Shown piece after piece: positions 54,002-62,880 of a DNA stretch of 64,000 nt. How positions within the stretch are numbered: the first letter of the stretch is position 1; each line of letters opens with the position of its first letter. Below the pieces are notes generated by a model. It worked only from the letters and a program-made list of their open reading frames with translations. It ran no database searches and was not told the DNA's origin. A program made the position numbers and the translations under genes. The DNA comes from Paludibacteraceae bacterium. GTDB lineage: Bacteria > Bacteroidota > Bacteroidia > Bacteroidales > Paludibacteraceae. The stretch is from positions 1 through 64,000 of the forward strand of contig CAJOIR010000001.1 in the NCBI GenBank assembly GCA_905234685.1. Direction: 5' to 3'.

Positions 54002-55102
54002 ATGAAGAAAACATTTCATATAACAGGCTCGGTGGCAAGGACGCTGCTTGGTCTTGTGTTCATATTCTCAGGATTCGTCAAGGCTGTTGACCCGCTTGGA
54101 ACTACTTATAAGATTGAGGACTATCTGAAAGCTTTCGGTGGTTTCTTTAACTACCTGTTACCTGCCGCAGAACCTGCTGCATGGTGCCTGATAGCGTTCG
54201 AGTTCGTGCTGGGAGTCTCTCTGCTGCTGAATGTAAAGACCAATTGGACTTCGTGGTTAGCATTGTTGCTGATGCTTGTGTTGACACCATTGACCCTTTA
54301 TATTGCAATAGAGAACCCTGTAAGCGACTGCGGATGTTTTGGCGATGCACTTGTGATAAGCAACTGGGCAACATTCTGGAAGAACATGGCGCTGCTGACG
54401 CTCGTTGTCGTATTGCTAGTGATGAAGAAGCATGTCCCACCGACATGGCGGTGGCAGGCAGAACTAGGTATATTCTGTATAGCACTCGTCTTCGTATGCT
54501 GCTTTATGCTCTATGCAAGGTTACACCTGCCAGTGATGGATTTTCGTCCGTACAAGATAGGTAACAACCTGCCCGAACTGATGGAGTACCCTGATGATGC
54601 CGAACCTGACCAATATGAGGTGTTGTTTGTATATGAACAGAACGGCAGACAGCAGACATTCACTCTTGACAACTATCCCAAAGACGACACTACATGGGTG
54701 TTTGTTGACCAACGTTCGAAACTGATAAAGAAAGGATACGAGCCTCCTGTGCACGACTTTGAGATAATCACTCTTGAAGGTGATGACCTGACAGACGACA
54801 TCCTCACTGCTCCGCAGGCTGTGCTGGTAATAATGTATGACCTCCATAAGACAGACCGTAATCAGGCGGATAAACTCATGGCAATCATTCATGAGTATCC
54901 CAATGTCCATTTCCTTACCGGTTCAGGAGAAGAAGATATAGTTGCCTTTTCCGAGGAACTTGGTTGGGATGAGGAGACAATGATGAGTGTGTTCTGCCAG
55001 ACCGACCCTGTCACACTTAAAACTATAGTCCGCGCCAATCCCGGTGTGATAGTTTTGGAGGACGGCACCGTGGCTGACAAATACAATATGAGAAACAAAT
55101 AA
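54002..55102 (+). CDS. BT_3928-type DoxX/MauE-like membrane protein
   Basis: 366 residues. About 1-175 has four or five membrane spans: VARTLLGLVFIFSGFVKAVD (TM1), PAAWCLIAFEFVLGVSLLLN, WLALLLMLVLTPLTLYIA, MALLTLVVVLLVMKKHV and IFCIALVFVCCFMLYARL. A CGCFGDAL motif between spans is the redox-type DoxX/MauE Cys pair. Residues about 185-366 are soluble and extracytoplasmic, with a thioredoxin-fold-like core (VLVIMYDLHKTDRNQADKLM) but no C-x2-C. The family's role is proposed to be membrane thiol or quinone redox work. The direct substrate is unknown. It lies 22 nt before tpiA. Confidence 0.85.
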   Translation: MKKTFHITGSVARTLLGLVFIFSGFVKAVDPLGTTYKIEDYLKAFGGFFNYLLPAAEPAAWCLIAFEFVLGVSLLLNVKTNWTSWLALLLMLVLTPLTLYIAIENPVSDCGCFGDALVISNWATFWKNMALLTLVVVLLVMKKHVPPTWRWQAELGIFCIALVFVCCFMLYARLHLPVMDFRPYKIGNNLPELMEYPDDAEPDQYEVLFVYEQNGRQQTFTLDNYPKDDTTWVFVDQRSKLIKKGYEPPVHDFEIITLEGDDLTDDILTAPQAVLVIMYDLHKTDRNQADKLMAIIHEYPNVHFLTGSGEEDIVAFSEELGWDEETMMSVFCQTDPVTLKTIVRANPGVIVLEDGTVADKYNMRNK

Positions 55103-55124
55103 TCAACAATAAAACACAGATATT

Positions 55125-55874
55125 ATGAGAACAAAGATGGTTGCAGGCAACTGGAAAATGAACAAGACCCTGCAGGAAGGTGTAGCACTGGCTACCGAAC
55201 TGAAAAAAGCAGTAAAGAATCCGAAATGCGAAGTGGTTATTGGCACTCCGTTCATTCATCTCGCTACAGTGGCAGAACTCTTGAAAGGAAGCCCCATTAA
55301 GGTGGCAGCAGAAAACTGTGCAGACAAAGCATCGGGTGCTTACACTGGTGAGGTGAGTGCTGCTATGGTGGCTTCGACAGGTGCTGAGTATTGTATACTC
55401 GGTCACTCCGAACGTCGTGCTTACTATCATGAGGACTACGACATACTGCGTGAGAAGGTACTCCTCGCTCTTGAGAATGGACTGAAACCTATTTTCTGCA
55501 TTGGTGAAGTTAAAGAAGAGCGTGAGGCAGGCAGACAGAACGAAGTGGTGCGTGCACAACTCGAAGGGTCGGTGTTCAACCTCTCGCAGGAAGAGTGGAA
55601 GAACATTACTCTTGCTTACGAACCAGTATGGGCTATTGGTACCGGTCTCACTGCTACACCTCAGCAAGCACAGGAGATGCATGCCTACATACGCAGTCTG
55701 ATAGCTGAGAAATACGGCAAGGAGGCAGCCGAGAACACCACTATTCTGTACGGTGGCTCATGCAATGCCAAGAATGCAGCAGAACTATTTGCCAACCCCG
55801 ATGTTGACGGTGGCCTGATTGGCGGTGCCTCTCTTAAAGCTCCTGACTTCTGCACCATCATCGCTGCAAGATAA
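55125..55874 (+). CDS. tpiA: Triose-phosphate isomerase
   Basis: 249 residues, canonical. The N-terminal substrate Lys is in [11 protein letters not shown], the electrophilic His in [13 protein letters not shown] (about 90-102), the catalytic Glu in [20 protein letters not shown] (loop 6, about 164-183), and the phosphate-binding loops in YGGSCNAKN and [10 protein letters not shown]. It interconverts dihydroxyacetone phosphate and glyceraldehyde 3-phosphate. It is the last gene of the hisS group and is followed by a terminator hairpin 26 nt after the stop. Confidence 0.98.
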   Translation: MRTKMVAGNWKMNKTLQEGVALATELKKAVKNPKCEVVIGTPFIHLATVAELLKGSPIKVAAENCADKASGAYTGEVSAAMVASTGAEYCILGHSERRAYYHEDYDILREKVLLALENGLKPIFCIGEVKEEREAGRQNEVVRAQLEGSVFNLSQEEWKNITLAYEPVWAIGTGLTATPQQAQEMHAYIRSLIAEKYGKEAAENTTILYGGSCNAKNAAELFANPDVDGGLIGGASLKAPDFCTIIAAR

Positions 55875-55900
55875 GGCACTGTTAAAGATTAAGAGATTAT

Positions 55901-55945
55901 AAGAGGGTATGTCGTTTTGGACACACCCTCTTGTTTTGATTTTTC
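55901..55945 (+). terminator. Intrinsic terminator after tpiA
   Basis: AAGAGGGT, one mismatch, TGTC, loop, GACA, mismatch, ACCCTCTT makes a 12-bp stem, followed by a T-rich tract (TGTTTTGATTTTTC). It ends the hisS-to-tpiA group. The opposite strand after the stem is not T-rich, so it is probably one-directional. Confidence 0.85.
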
Positions 55946-55953
55946 TCTTTCTG

Positions 55954-58900
55954 CTATCGTATCATCAGATGCTCGGTGTGACCGTTGATGCATATTAGAT
56001 ACAACCCTTGCGCTGGACATGGTATGCCTTCACCTTGATGTATCATACCACTATAAATCGTATGCCCAAGCATGTCGTAAAGCAGAACATCTGCTTCGCC
56101 ATTGAAACCACTAATAAAGATTCTATCGCCTGTCTGATGCAGAACGAAGTTGACATCTGAATTTTCAGTGCTGGTTATTACTTCTGTCTGCTGACTGATA
56201 TGCAACACAAAACGCTCATTGTACTCACCTTGGGCAAGAGACACTGAATAGTCATTGAGTTCAAGATCAGTACTGCAGTCTGTTTGTTTATCATATAGTA
56301 TGACATTCATACCATTTAAGGCCTCTCCTTTACTGAAAGTATATTCATCTGTTGTGGTAGTCTTAACAAACAGAGGCACTTCTGTAGTTGTTGGCGGCAG
56401 ATTGTTGGCAGCAAGATCAACATAGAGGTCGCCGTTGTAGCAGCGTGTGTAGATATTGTCACCGTTATTGATTATTTTGGTTAAATCCTGTGACATGTCA
56501 AAGCCGTTGGTGGCTTGTTCATAGACCTGAATATATGTGTGGTCTTGCACTTTGTCATCGCGCAACAACTGAATGTCAAGCAAAGCAGGTTTAGTTGTTT
56601 CAGTCTTCTGACGTGCAATAATCTTGTCGCTTGCTGTTGTTGCAACATTATTCCAACGGATATTACCTTCATATTGGAATAAGTAGGAATATGTAGGAGA
56701 GAAGGTAGTAGAATTAGGTATAAGAATTTTCACCTCGTAATCACCATCTTCCTTTAAAACATAGCAATATTTAGCCTGATTGTCTTCTTCTCCTTGGTTT
56801 TCATCTAGTGCAGGACTAAATGTTGCTGTCATTTTACCATATCCAGGCATACCTACCAGACGCCAGTTAACATCGCTTGTACTGTGATCTATATTTTTTG
56901 ACCCGGTATGTGTAGGACCTGTATAATTCATTTCGTCAAGTGTAGTTGTCAATTCATTACTATTAGAAAGTGTCCCAATCTCTGTCTCCAATGAAGGGAA
57001 ATACAGTTGCACTCCGTTAGTCTTTTGAGAAGATGTAAGATTTGCCACTTGCAGAACATAACCTTCACCGCGTTGAAGAGTTTCATTAATTCCCACTATT
57101 TCCCAAAAAGAACCCGTGTCAGAGTATAACCCTTGCTGTGCACGTTTTTGACCATTATATCTCAACAAAGCCCATTTGCCAAGATATGAACCGTCCAATC
57201 CGAAGATATCAGATACTTTACATTTGTATGGCAGCGAAAAGAAGAATGAACCCATGTCGCCGCCTGCCATGGTGAGGTCAGACTCCTTAATCTCTATTAC
57301 AGTGAATATCTGTTTGATATTGCTTACTTCAATACCTTCTCCCAGGGTGATTGATTTCAAATCTCTTGCAGCATCGCTGTTGCCTTCACGCAGTATCATC
57401 ATAGATGCGTTAAGATTGATGGAGGAGGTTATTTCATCATCAGGAATCCATGCAGTAACAAGGCGGCCTGTCTTGAAGTCATAGATGAGTCTGACTGTCT
57501 GTTCAGATTCACTACCTGTTAATTGTACTCGTTTATGTTTATCTACCTCTTCTTCGTCTGTCCCAAACAGATAATATCCCTTATCAAAGAAATTGGAATA
57601 CGCTATTACCTTTGAATCTTTATTTGCTTTTACATCAAGATAGTAAATCCAATTGTGCATGTCATTGAACGTACCACACCAGAGTGTTCCTATGCTAGGA
57701 ATATTACTCGGGATCGTATTTACTGCAACATAATCACCAGTTTCTCCTTCTGCAACATTGGTTCTAAACAATGTATGGGAGTCTGAATCATAAAGCATTA
57801 GAAAATGTTCGTTTCTCTGTGTCGCACCTTTGAGTAATGCTCTGCCGAAATAGTTAGTCTTGGGTTCGTATGCAAAACGAACATTGACACTGTCGCGTGC
57901 CGCATCTATTTTTGGACGGGTAATATCATTCCATAGAGTGTCATTGGCTATTTGTTGTGATATTCTGTGGTTGATATTGTTACCTACAGTAGCAACAAGG
58001 TCGTTTTCGCCTGTTGCTCTTACCCAATCAACCCAATAGTAATGATACGGATTCGCTGTAAAACCTTCATTACCCGACTGGTAATATTCGAATGCAGTGT
58101 TATTCCCTGCTTTGTGATTAAGGCTGTTTCCAACGGCATCGGAATAGAGGTGATAGTCACCGGTATATATAGTAAAATTACTTACCGTGTTTGTGCCATT
58201 GAAGTCTGCTGTATATACGTTGTCTTCTGTTATTCCTGAGCGTGTTATTGTTGCAGTGCCTTGCGTTGTCCAAACACCATTAACGAGTTTCTCAAGCGAG
58301 AGTGTTCCTGCATTTGTGCAATAGAGCGACATAGTTCCCGAGTTAACAAGTATATTGGAATAAAATGTGCCGTTTGCAGTAATTGATTTCAAGCGGTAGG
58401 GAGATATATCTCGTTCAGATAAATAGCAATCATTTGCATCACCATCGGTTTTAATATACCATATGGAATTATGATTAGAAGGTTGTTTCTTATGTCCTTC
58501 TGTGCCATCAGTAGGTGTCCAGTCATTAGGGATTCCTGCATTGAATGTCTGGTTTGTGGTAGTTCCATCGTTTAGCCAAAAACGTTTGTACCAAGTATCA
58601 AGAATAACTTCATAATAGTTTGTAGTGCCATTTTTGAAAGCAACCTTCATAATGACACCTGGCCAAACAGCATTATAATCAGAACCACCAGAAATTTGAT
58701 TCTCATGCAAATATATGTTACTCCAGTCACGTGAGTCTTCTACATATATAATATACTGCATAGGGAGTTCTACGAATGCGGATTCTTCATTAGTATCAGT
58801 TACTTTCATTCTCACACGAATACGCTCGTTTTTGGGATCGTTGAGTGTGAAAGTGTACGAATTGGTTGTACTGTATGCTTGAACTTCATTCCAAATGCTC

Positions 58901-59871
58901 CCACCGTCTGTAGATTTTTCAAATTTGTAATGCAGTGTTTGACCAGATATGGTAGTTCCACTTTTCGGACCAACTATAACAGTGCTACTTTGCCCGATTT
59001 TAAAACTACCACTCTTTGCTTCTACAACAGGCTGTGGTATTGTAAACTGAGCATAGTAATTGTTACCGTTATTGCTGTAATATATTTGCTCAGGACATGT
59101 TGCACTATTTGTGGCACGATTGACATCTGCTGTAAAGTAAAACTGAACATAATAGTTACCAGAGGGTTTATCTATAGGCATAATGTTATTATCTCCTGTC
59201 CACATCCATTTCTGATAAGTGTTGCCGTTATTAGTGTTTTGAGTGTTAACGACGGTAGTGTATACATCACTAAAATCACCTGAAGCAGACGAACCTGATA
59301 CTCCCAATCTATAATATAAATCCAATTTGCTGACATTACCATTATTCTTTTTCCAAGTCCATGCTCCAAATTCTTTTATAAATATTTTGTTGGTAGTGCC
59401 TAATAGCAAGTCGCCTTCGTTTACACTTTTAGATTTATCTCCATCACTTACATTGAACTTTATCCATGGTTTTTGGTTAGTATCTTCCCACCCTGAAGTC
59501 CAGTCTGTAGTAAATGAAGCATCATTGTCACCATTCTTATAGACAATCTTTGCGCCTAAATTATTATTGTTTACATAAAAATCATTTGGAATATTAGATG
59601 TAGAATTCCCTCGTCCAATATTATATCCCGAGACATTATTAGGCATATTAAAATAATACCAGTTATTACCTAAACTTATTGTTGCTGTCCATTGCCAATC
59701 ATTCTCTGAATGTTTTATATAAGCTGTATAGCCATCATTCGTCCACCATCCTTGGAAATTAATATATATAGGATAGGCATTGACTTGCTCAACTTTAGTG
59801 AACAAAAGAAGAGTAAGTGTTACGATGATTCGATATGTGTGGTGTACTGGTTTTTCTATGGGTGTTTTCAT
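55954..59871 (-). CDS. Large secreted protein with T9SS-type C-terminal domain
   Basis: 1305 residues. A long signal peptide (IIVTLTLLLFTKVEQVNA after a charged start) is followed by beta-rich, Asn/Thr/Ser/Trp-rich segments. Residues about 385-430 (NIYLHENQISGG, YNAVWPGVIMKVAF) resemble a starch-binding CBM26-like module, and residues about 35-75 (INFQGWWTNDGYTAYIKH) suggest another carbohydrate-binding-like unit. The final 75 residues (HQTGDRIFISGFNGEADVLL, YDMLGHTIYSG, GLYLICINGHTEHLMIR) are a T9SS type A sorting domain. No catalytic site was recognised. It starts 5 nt after the small PVG-tail gene and is AT-richer than its neighbours. The function is unknown; an adhesin or polysaccharide-binding role is inferred. 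Confidence 0.8.
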   Translation of the reverse strand: MKTPIEKPVHHTYRIIVTLTLLLFTKVEQVNAYPIYINFQGWWTNDGYTAYIKHSENDWQWTATISLGNNWYYFNMPNNVSGYNIGRGNSTSNIPNDFYVNNNNLGAKIVYKNGDNDASFTTDWTSGWEDTNQKPWIKFNVSDGDKSKSVNEGDLLLGTTNKIFIKEFGAWTWKKNNGNVSKLDLYYRLGVSGSSASGDFSDVYTTVVNTQNTNNGNTYQKWMWTGDNNIMPIDKPSGNYYVQFYFTADVNRATNSATCPEQIYYSNNGNNYYAQFTIPQPVVEAKSGSFKIGQSSTVIVGPKSGTTISGQTLHYKFEKSTDGGSIWNEVQAYSTTNSYTFTLNDPKNERIRVRMKVTDTNEESAFVELPMQYIIYVEDSRDWSNIYLHENQISGGSDYNAVWPGVIMKVAFKNGTTNYYEVILDTWYKRFWLNDGTTTNQTFNAGIPNDWTPTDGTEGHKKQPSNHNSIWYIKTDGDANDCYLSERDISPYRLKSITANGTFYSNILVNSGTMSLYCTNAGTLSLEKLVNGVWTTQGTATITRSGITEDNVYTADFNGTNTVSNFTIYTGDYHLYSDAVGNSLNHKAGNNTAFEYYQSGNEGFTANPYHYYWVDWVRATGENDLVATVGNNINHRISQQIANDTLWNDITRPKIDAARDSVNVRFAYEPKTNYFGRALLKGATQRNEHFLMLYDSDSHTLFRTNVAEGETGDYVAVNTIPSNIPSIGTLWCGTFNDMHNWIYYLDVKANKDSKVIAYSNFFDKGYYLFGTDEEEVDKHKRVQLTGSESEQTVRLIYDFKTGRLVTAWIPDDEITSSINLNASMMILREGNSDAARDLKSITLGEGIEVSNIKQIFTVIEIKESDLTMAGGDMGSFFFSLPYKCKVSDIFGLDGSYLGKWALLRYNGQKRAQQGLYSDTGSFWEIVGINETLQRGEGYVLQVANLTSSQKTNGVQLYFPSLETEIGTLSNSNELTTTLDEMNYTGPTHTGSKNIDHSTSDVNWRLVGMPGYGKMTATFSPALDENQGEEDNQAKYCYVLKEDGDYEVKILIPNSTTFSPTYSYLFQYEGNIRWNNVATTASDKIIARQKTETTKPALLDIQLLRDDKVQDHTYIQVYEQATNGFDMSQDLTKIINNGDNIYTRCYNGDLYVDLAANNLPPTTTEVPLFVKTTTTDEYTFSKGEALNGMNVILYDKQTDCSTDLELNDYSVSLAQGEYNERFVLHISQQTEVITSTENSDVNFVLHQTGDRIFISGFNGEADVLLYDMLGHTIYSGMIHQGEGIPCPAQGLYLICINGHTEHLMIR

Positions 59872-59876
59872 ATCGG

Positions 59877-60347
59877 TTAACTTTTTATATGAGAGAGTCC
59901 GATTTTTAACAAAGAGAAGGCGGCATATATTGCCAGAAGCAATAGCAGAACCAATTCATTGCCCACAGGCGATACGTTGTCTTGCTCACCAGGGTCAGGT
60001 AGCCCCCAATTGCGACGGCGAGTGGTATTGGTATTTACAATATCCACATCTTTTGCAAACGGTTCATAGATGGTTGAGGACAAGGAAGTACTTTGGTGAG
60101 TAGAAGACTGTGAAAGGGATGATGAGAATGATGTAGACGTCGCCTGATACGATGTCGCAGGCATAGGTGTTGATGCTGCATTTGCTGTTGAATGCAATGT
60201 GTTTCCCGTTGGTGTTACAGGAGACCATAAGACACCTGACGAACTGTGCACTCGCTTGGTCTGCAGCGCTGCGTCTGATATCACCTGATGTGCGCTCAGG
60301 AGAAACGGCGTCAAAAGCAAGAGTATTATTGTCAGTGTCCTTTTCAT
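59877..60347 (-). CDS. Small exported protein with PVG-type C-terminal sorting tail
   Basis: 156 residues. Signal peptide MKRTLTIILLLLTPFLLSAHQ is followed by a Ser/Thr-rich region (about 30-95). The C-terminus has the three-part layout of an exosortase substrate: a short motif (SPVGNE, about 128), one hydrophobic helix (LVLLLLLAIYAAFSLL), and a basic end (KIGLSHIKS). An exosortase-family gene is at 47336-47881. No catalytic domain is seen. A promoter lies at 60406-60437 in the end of the upstream sufD gene. The 1305-residue T9SS-type protein follows after 5 nt, so they are probably co-transcribed. The substrate role is an inference. Confidence 0.7.
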   Translation of the reverse strand: MKRTLTIILLLLTPFLLSAHQVISDAALQTKRVHSSSGVLWSPVTPTGNTLHSTANAASTPMPATSYQATSTSFSSSLSQSSTHQSTSLSSTIYEPFAKDVDIVNTNTTRRRNWGLPDPGEQDNVSPVGNELVLLLLLAIYAAFSLLKIGLSHIKS

Positions 60348-60405
60348 TGGTCAGATGTGTCTGTCGGTTTCCTGCATGTATGTTGAGGCTTGCATAACAG
60401 GCTTG

Positions 60406-60437
60406 CAAAGGTAGGTATTTGTTATGATAAATACAAA
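60406..60437 (-). promoter_or_regulatory. Promoter of the PVG-tail gene and the 1305-residue protein gene
   Basis: On the minus strand TTTG (60434-60437), a 20-nt spacer and TACCTTTG (60406-60413) form an excellent consensus match. The -33 part lies inside the last codons of sufD. The leader to the ATG at 60347 is about 53 nt. Confidence 0.8.
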
Positions 60438-61090
60438 TCAGCAGTGTTGAGTTGTTCAAGCCGTGCATCAACAGCTTCTTTCGCAGTCTGACGTAGTATA
60501 TTGTCTTCTATATGTGCCACCGTCTCCTCTGCAAAAGCTTGAAGCAGAAGGTGTCTTGCCTGCGGTGCGCTGAGGCAACGCTGCTGCATGTAGAACAATG
60601 CCTTTTCGTCAAGTTGACCTGTGCTTGCACCATGTGAGGCTTTCACATCGTCAGCATATATCTCCAGTTGTGGCTTTGTCTCTATTCTCGCCTCGGTTGA
60701 CAGCAATAAGTTGCGGTTAGTCTGCTGTGCATCAGTCTTCTGCGCGTCAGGAGCGATATACAGTTCTCCAGTGAACGAGGCAATCGACTTTCCGGTGAGG
60801 ATATATTTCAGCAGTTGTCTGCTTGTTCCCCCGCCTTTGTTATGTCGTACTCTGGTCAAACAGTTCACCTGTTGCTCGCCGCGTGTCACCACCAGACCCG
60901 CAATCTCAGTCATACAACCTTCGCCTTCGTGTTCTACTGTGACGGAGTAGTCCGCACTCAGGTCTGTGAGATGAAACATGTGTATGCATAGTCTTGACCC
61001 TGCATGCTGAATGACATGCAACTCAGTACCGGCAGAATCAAGCAACAGGATATCTTTCTTCTCGTTTTTATGTAAAAGGAGTGTCTCCAT
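60422..61090 (-). CDS. sufD: Half-length SufD-like Fe-S cluster assembly protein
   Basis: 222 residues, about half the usual SufD length (about 430-450). The beta-helix core is present, with many short strands (TEIAGLVVTRGEQQVNCLTR, LYIAPDAQKTDAQQTNRNLL, EIYADDVKASHGASTGQLDE). The His of KASHGAS matches the conserved SufD His used with SufB. The C-terminal helical part (QRCLSAPQARHLLLQAFAEE) is normal. The N-terminal helical domain and early beta-helix turns are missing. The ATG follows the sufC stop by 12 nt. It may be a shortened form or a partial gene that still folds. No sufB is in the window. It is the last gene of the prs operon. Confidence 0.8.
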   Translation of the reverse strand: METLLLHKNEKKDILLLDSAGTELHVIQHAGSRLCIHMFHLTDLSADYSVTVEHEGEGCMTEIAGLVVTRGEQQVNCLTRVRHNKGGGTSRQLLKYILTGKSIASFTGELYIAPDAQKTDAQQTNRNLLLSTEARIETKPQLEIYADDVKASHGASTGQLDEKALFYMQQRCLSAPQARHLLLQAFAEETVAHIEDNILRQTAKEAVDARLEQLNTADLYLS

Positions 61091-61102
61091 TGCTATTACA
61101 TG

Positions 61103-61849
61103 TCAATTGCCGGCTATCAACTCGCCGAAGCCCTTCTCATCAATCTCTTTCGCCAGTTCTGCTCCTCCTGAACGTACTATTCTACCGTCTGAGAGTATAT
61201 GCACAAAGTCGGGTTGGATGTATTCAAGCAGACGCTCATAGTGAGTAATCACCATTGCCGAGGTGTCGGGCTTGCGTATCTTGCCGAAGCCTTCTGCCAC
61301 TATTCGCAGTGCATCCACGTCAAGGCCAGAGTCTGTCTCGTCAAGTATGGCGAAACTTGGCTCCAGCATTGCCATCTGGAACATCTCGTTGCGTTTCTTC
61401 TCGCCGCCTGAGAATCCCTCGTTCACACTGCGGTTGGCGAGGTTGCTGTCCAACTCCACTATTGCACGTTTCTCACGCATCATGCGCAGGAAATCTGTTG
61501 CCGAGAGAGGTTCTTTGCCTTGATATGCACGCCGCTCATTAACTGCTGTCCGCATGAAGTTCACCATCGAGACACCGGGTATCTCTATCGGGTACTGGAA
61601 TGAGAGAAAGATGCCTTCGCGCGCTCTCTGCTCTGGGGGCATCTGCAGCAGGTCTTTACCGTTGAAAGTCACTTCTCCTGCTGTCACTTCGTATGCAGGG
61701 TTGCCTGTCAGCACTGCCGAGAGGGTGCTTTTACCTGCACCATTCGGACCCATTACGGCATGTATCTCGCCGTCACCTATCGTCAGGTTTATGCCCTTCA
61801 GTATCTCTTTGCCTTGTATAGAGGCATGTAAATCAGTTATCTTTAGCAT
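61103..61849 (-). CDS. sufC: Fe-S cluster assembly ATPase SufC
   Basis: 248 residues, normal length. It is an ABC-type ATPase with Walker A MGPNGAGKSTLSAVLTGNP (about 34-52), the SufC signature GFSGGEKKRNEMFQMAML (about 146-163), Walker B FAILDETDSGLDVDALRIV (about 168-186) and the switch His in MVITHYERLLEYI. It drives SufBCD scaffold assembly. The gene lies between the glutaminyl-cyclase-like lipoprotein gene (16 nt upstream) and the short sufD (12 nt downstream). The usual partner sufB is not next to it. Confidence 0.95.
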   Translation of the reverse strand: MLKITDLHASIQGKEILKGINLTIGDGEIHAVMGPNGAGKSTLSAVLTGNPAYEVTAGEVTFNGKDLLQMPPEQRAREGIFLSFQYPIEIPGVSMVNFMRTAVNERRAYQGKEPLSATDFLRMMREKRAIVELDSNLANRSVNEGFSGGEKKRNEMFQMAMLEPSFAILDETDSGLDVDALRIVAEGFGKIRKPDTSAMVITHYERLLEYIQPDFVHILSDGRIVRSGGAELAKEIDEKGFGELIAGN

Positions 61850-61865
61850 ATCAAAATATCAACTG

Positions 61866-62876
61866 TCAACTTTCAACTATCACCTTCATCACCGTCTTGC
61901 CTACTGCTTCAAGTGTGGCATGCGATATGTGATTCATGTCGTCATGCAACGTATGCCACCAGTGGGCGAAACCCGTGTCGCCTGTCGGATTATAATTAAT
62001 TATGTCTATGCAGGGTATGCCTGCTATGGTGTTTATGTAGTAGTGATCGTCTGTTACGGGGTAGGACGGCATGTTGGCAAACAGACTACCGTAGCCAAGC
62101 CGGTCTGCTGTACGCCACACCTCCTCCACACGGTTGCCTGCGTATTGGACAGAATAGTACTCCTTCGGAAATACCGCATCTGGTGCTCCAACCATATCAA
62201 GCAATATGCCGTAGCGGTAGGTGCTTCGACTTTTAGACTTTATACTTTGACTCTCATTGTATTCTCTTGCCCACATCTGCGAACCCAGGCACCATGTGTT
62301 TTCGCGCTCCTTGCCTGTGAAGAATTCCGGTGTACCCATATCTTCGCAGTCGAAGAAGACAATGTCGCAATTCACCTGCTTGGCATGTTCAGTATTCCAT
62401 AACCTGATCTGCCTTGCTATTTCGAGCAGCACACCTACGCCTGAAGCACCATCGTTCGCGCCTAACACAGGTTGTCTGCGACTGTCGTAATCCTCTTCCT
62501 GGTCTGCCCAAGGACGAGAGTCATAGTGCGCACAGAGCAGTATGCGGCGCTTGGCGGGGTCGCCGCCTGTGATATGACCTATTATGTTCACCACCTGCTG
62601 AGGCTTGCCTTCATAATCAAGCATCTGCCCCTGTTGTAACTCTACGTCACAGCCGAAGCGTTCCAGTTGCTCACGCAGATATCTGACGCACTCATAGTGT
62701 GCCCCGCTACCTGGTATGCGCGCTCCGAATGCCACCTGCTCGCTGATGTACATGTATGCACTGTCAGCAGAGAACTCCGGTGAAGGAGTCCCCTGAACTT
62801 TACCTGCTTTGCCGCATGCGCAGAGCAGACATGCCATCGCTATATAAATGAGTGCCCTTTTCAATATCACTTTCAC
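61866..62876 (-). CDS. M28-family / glutaminyl-cyclase-like zinc lipoprotein
   Basis: 336 residues with a lipoprotein signal (LIYIAMACLLCACGKAG, lipobox Cys about 21). The zinc-binding M28/QC core: LLCAHYDSRPWADQE (His and Asp, about 112-126), PVLGANDGASGVGVLLEIAR (about 136-155), FFDCEDMGTPEFF (Glu/Asp), and PSYPVTDDHYYINTIAGIPC and WWHTLHDD near the end. Bacteroidales proteins of this kind are type II glutaminyl cyclases that make N-terminal pyroglutamate on periplasmic proteins. A peptidase role remains possible. A simple-sequence segment (62227-62255) lies inside the ORF (SQSIKSKSRST). It starts 4 nt after the prs stop. Confidence 0.88.
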   Translation of the reverse strand: MKVILKRALIYIAMACLLCACGKAGKVQGTPSPEFSADSAYMYISEQVAFGARIPGSGAHYECVRYLREQLERFGCDVELQQGQMLDYEGKPQQVVNIIGHITGGDPAKRRILLCAHYDSRPWADQEEDYDSRRQPVLGANDGASGVGVLLEIARQIRLWNTEHAKQVNCDIVFFDCEDMGTPEFFTGKERENTWCLGSQMWAREYNESQSIKSKSRSTYRYGILLDMVGAPDAVFPKEYYSVQYAGNRVEEVWRTADRLGYGSLFANMPSYPVTDDHYYINTIAGIPCIDIINYNPTGDTGFAHWWHTLHDDMNHISHATLEAVGKTVMKVIVES

Positions 62877-62880
62877 TAAA

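Noticed and set aside
61554..62402. 282-codon plus-strand frame
   Set aside because: It is antisense to sufC and the M28-like gene, both of which have intact family motifs.
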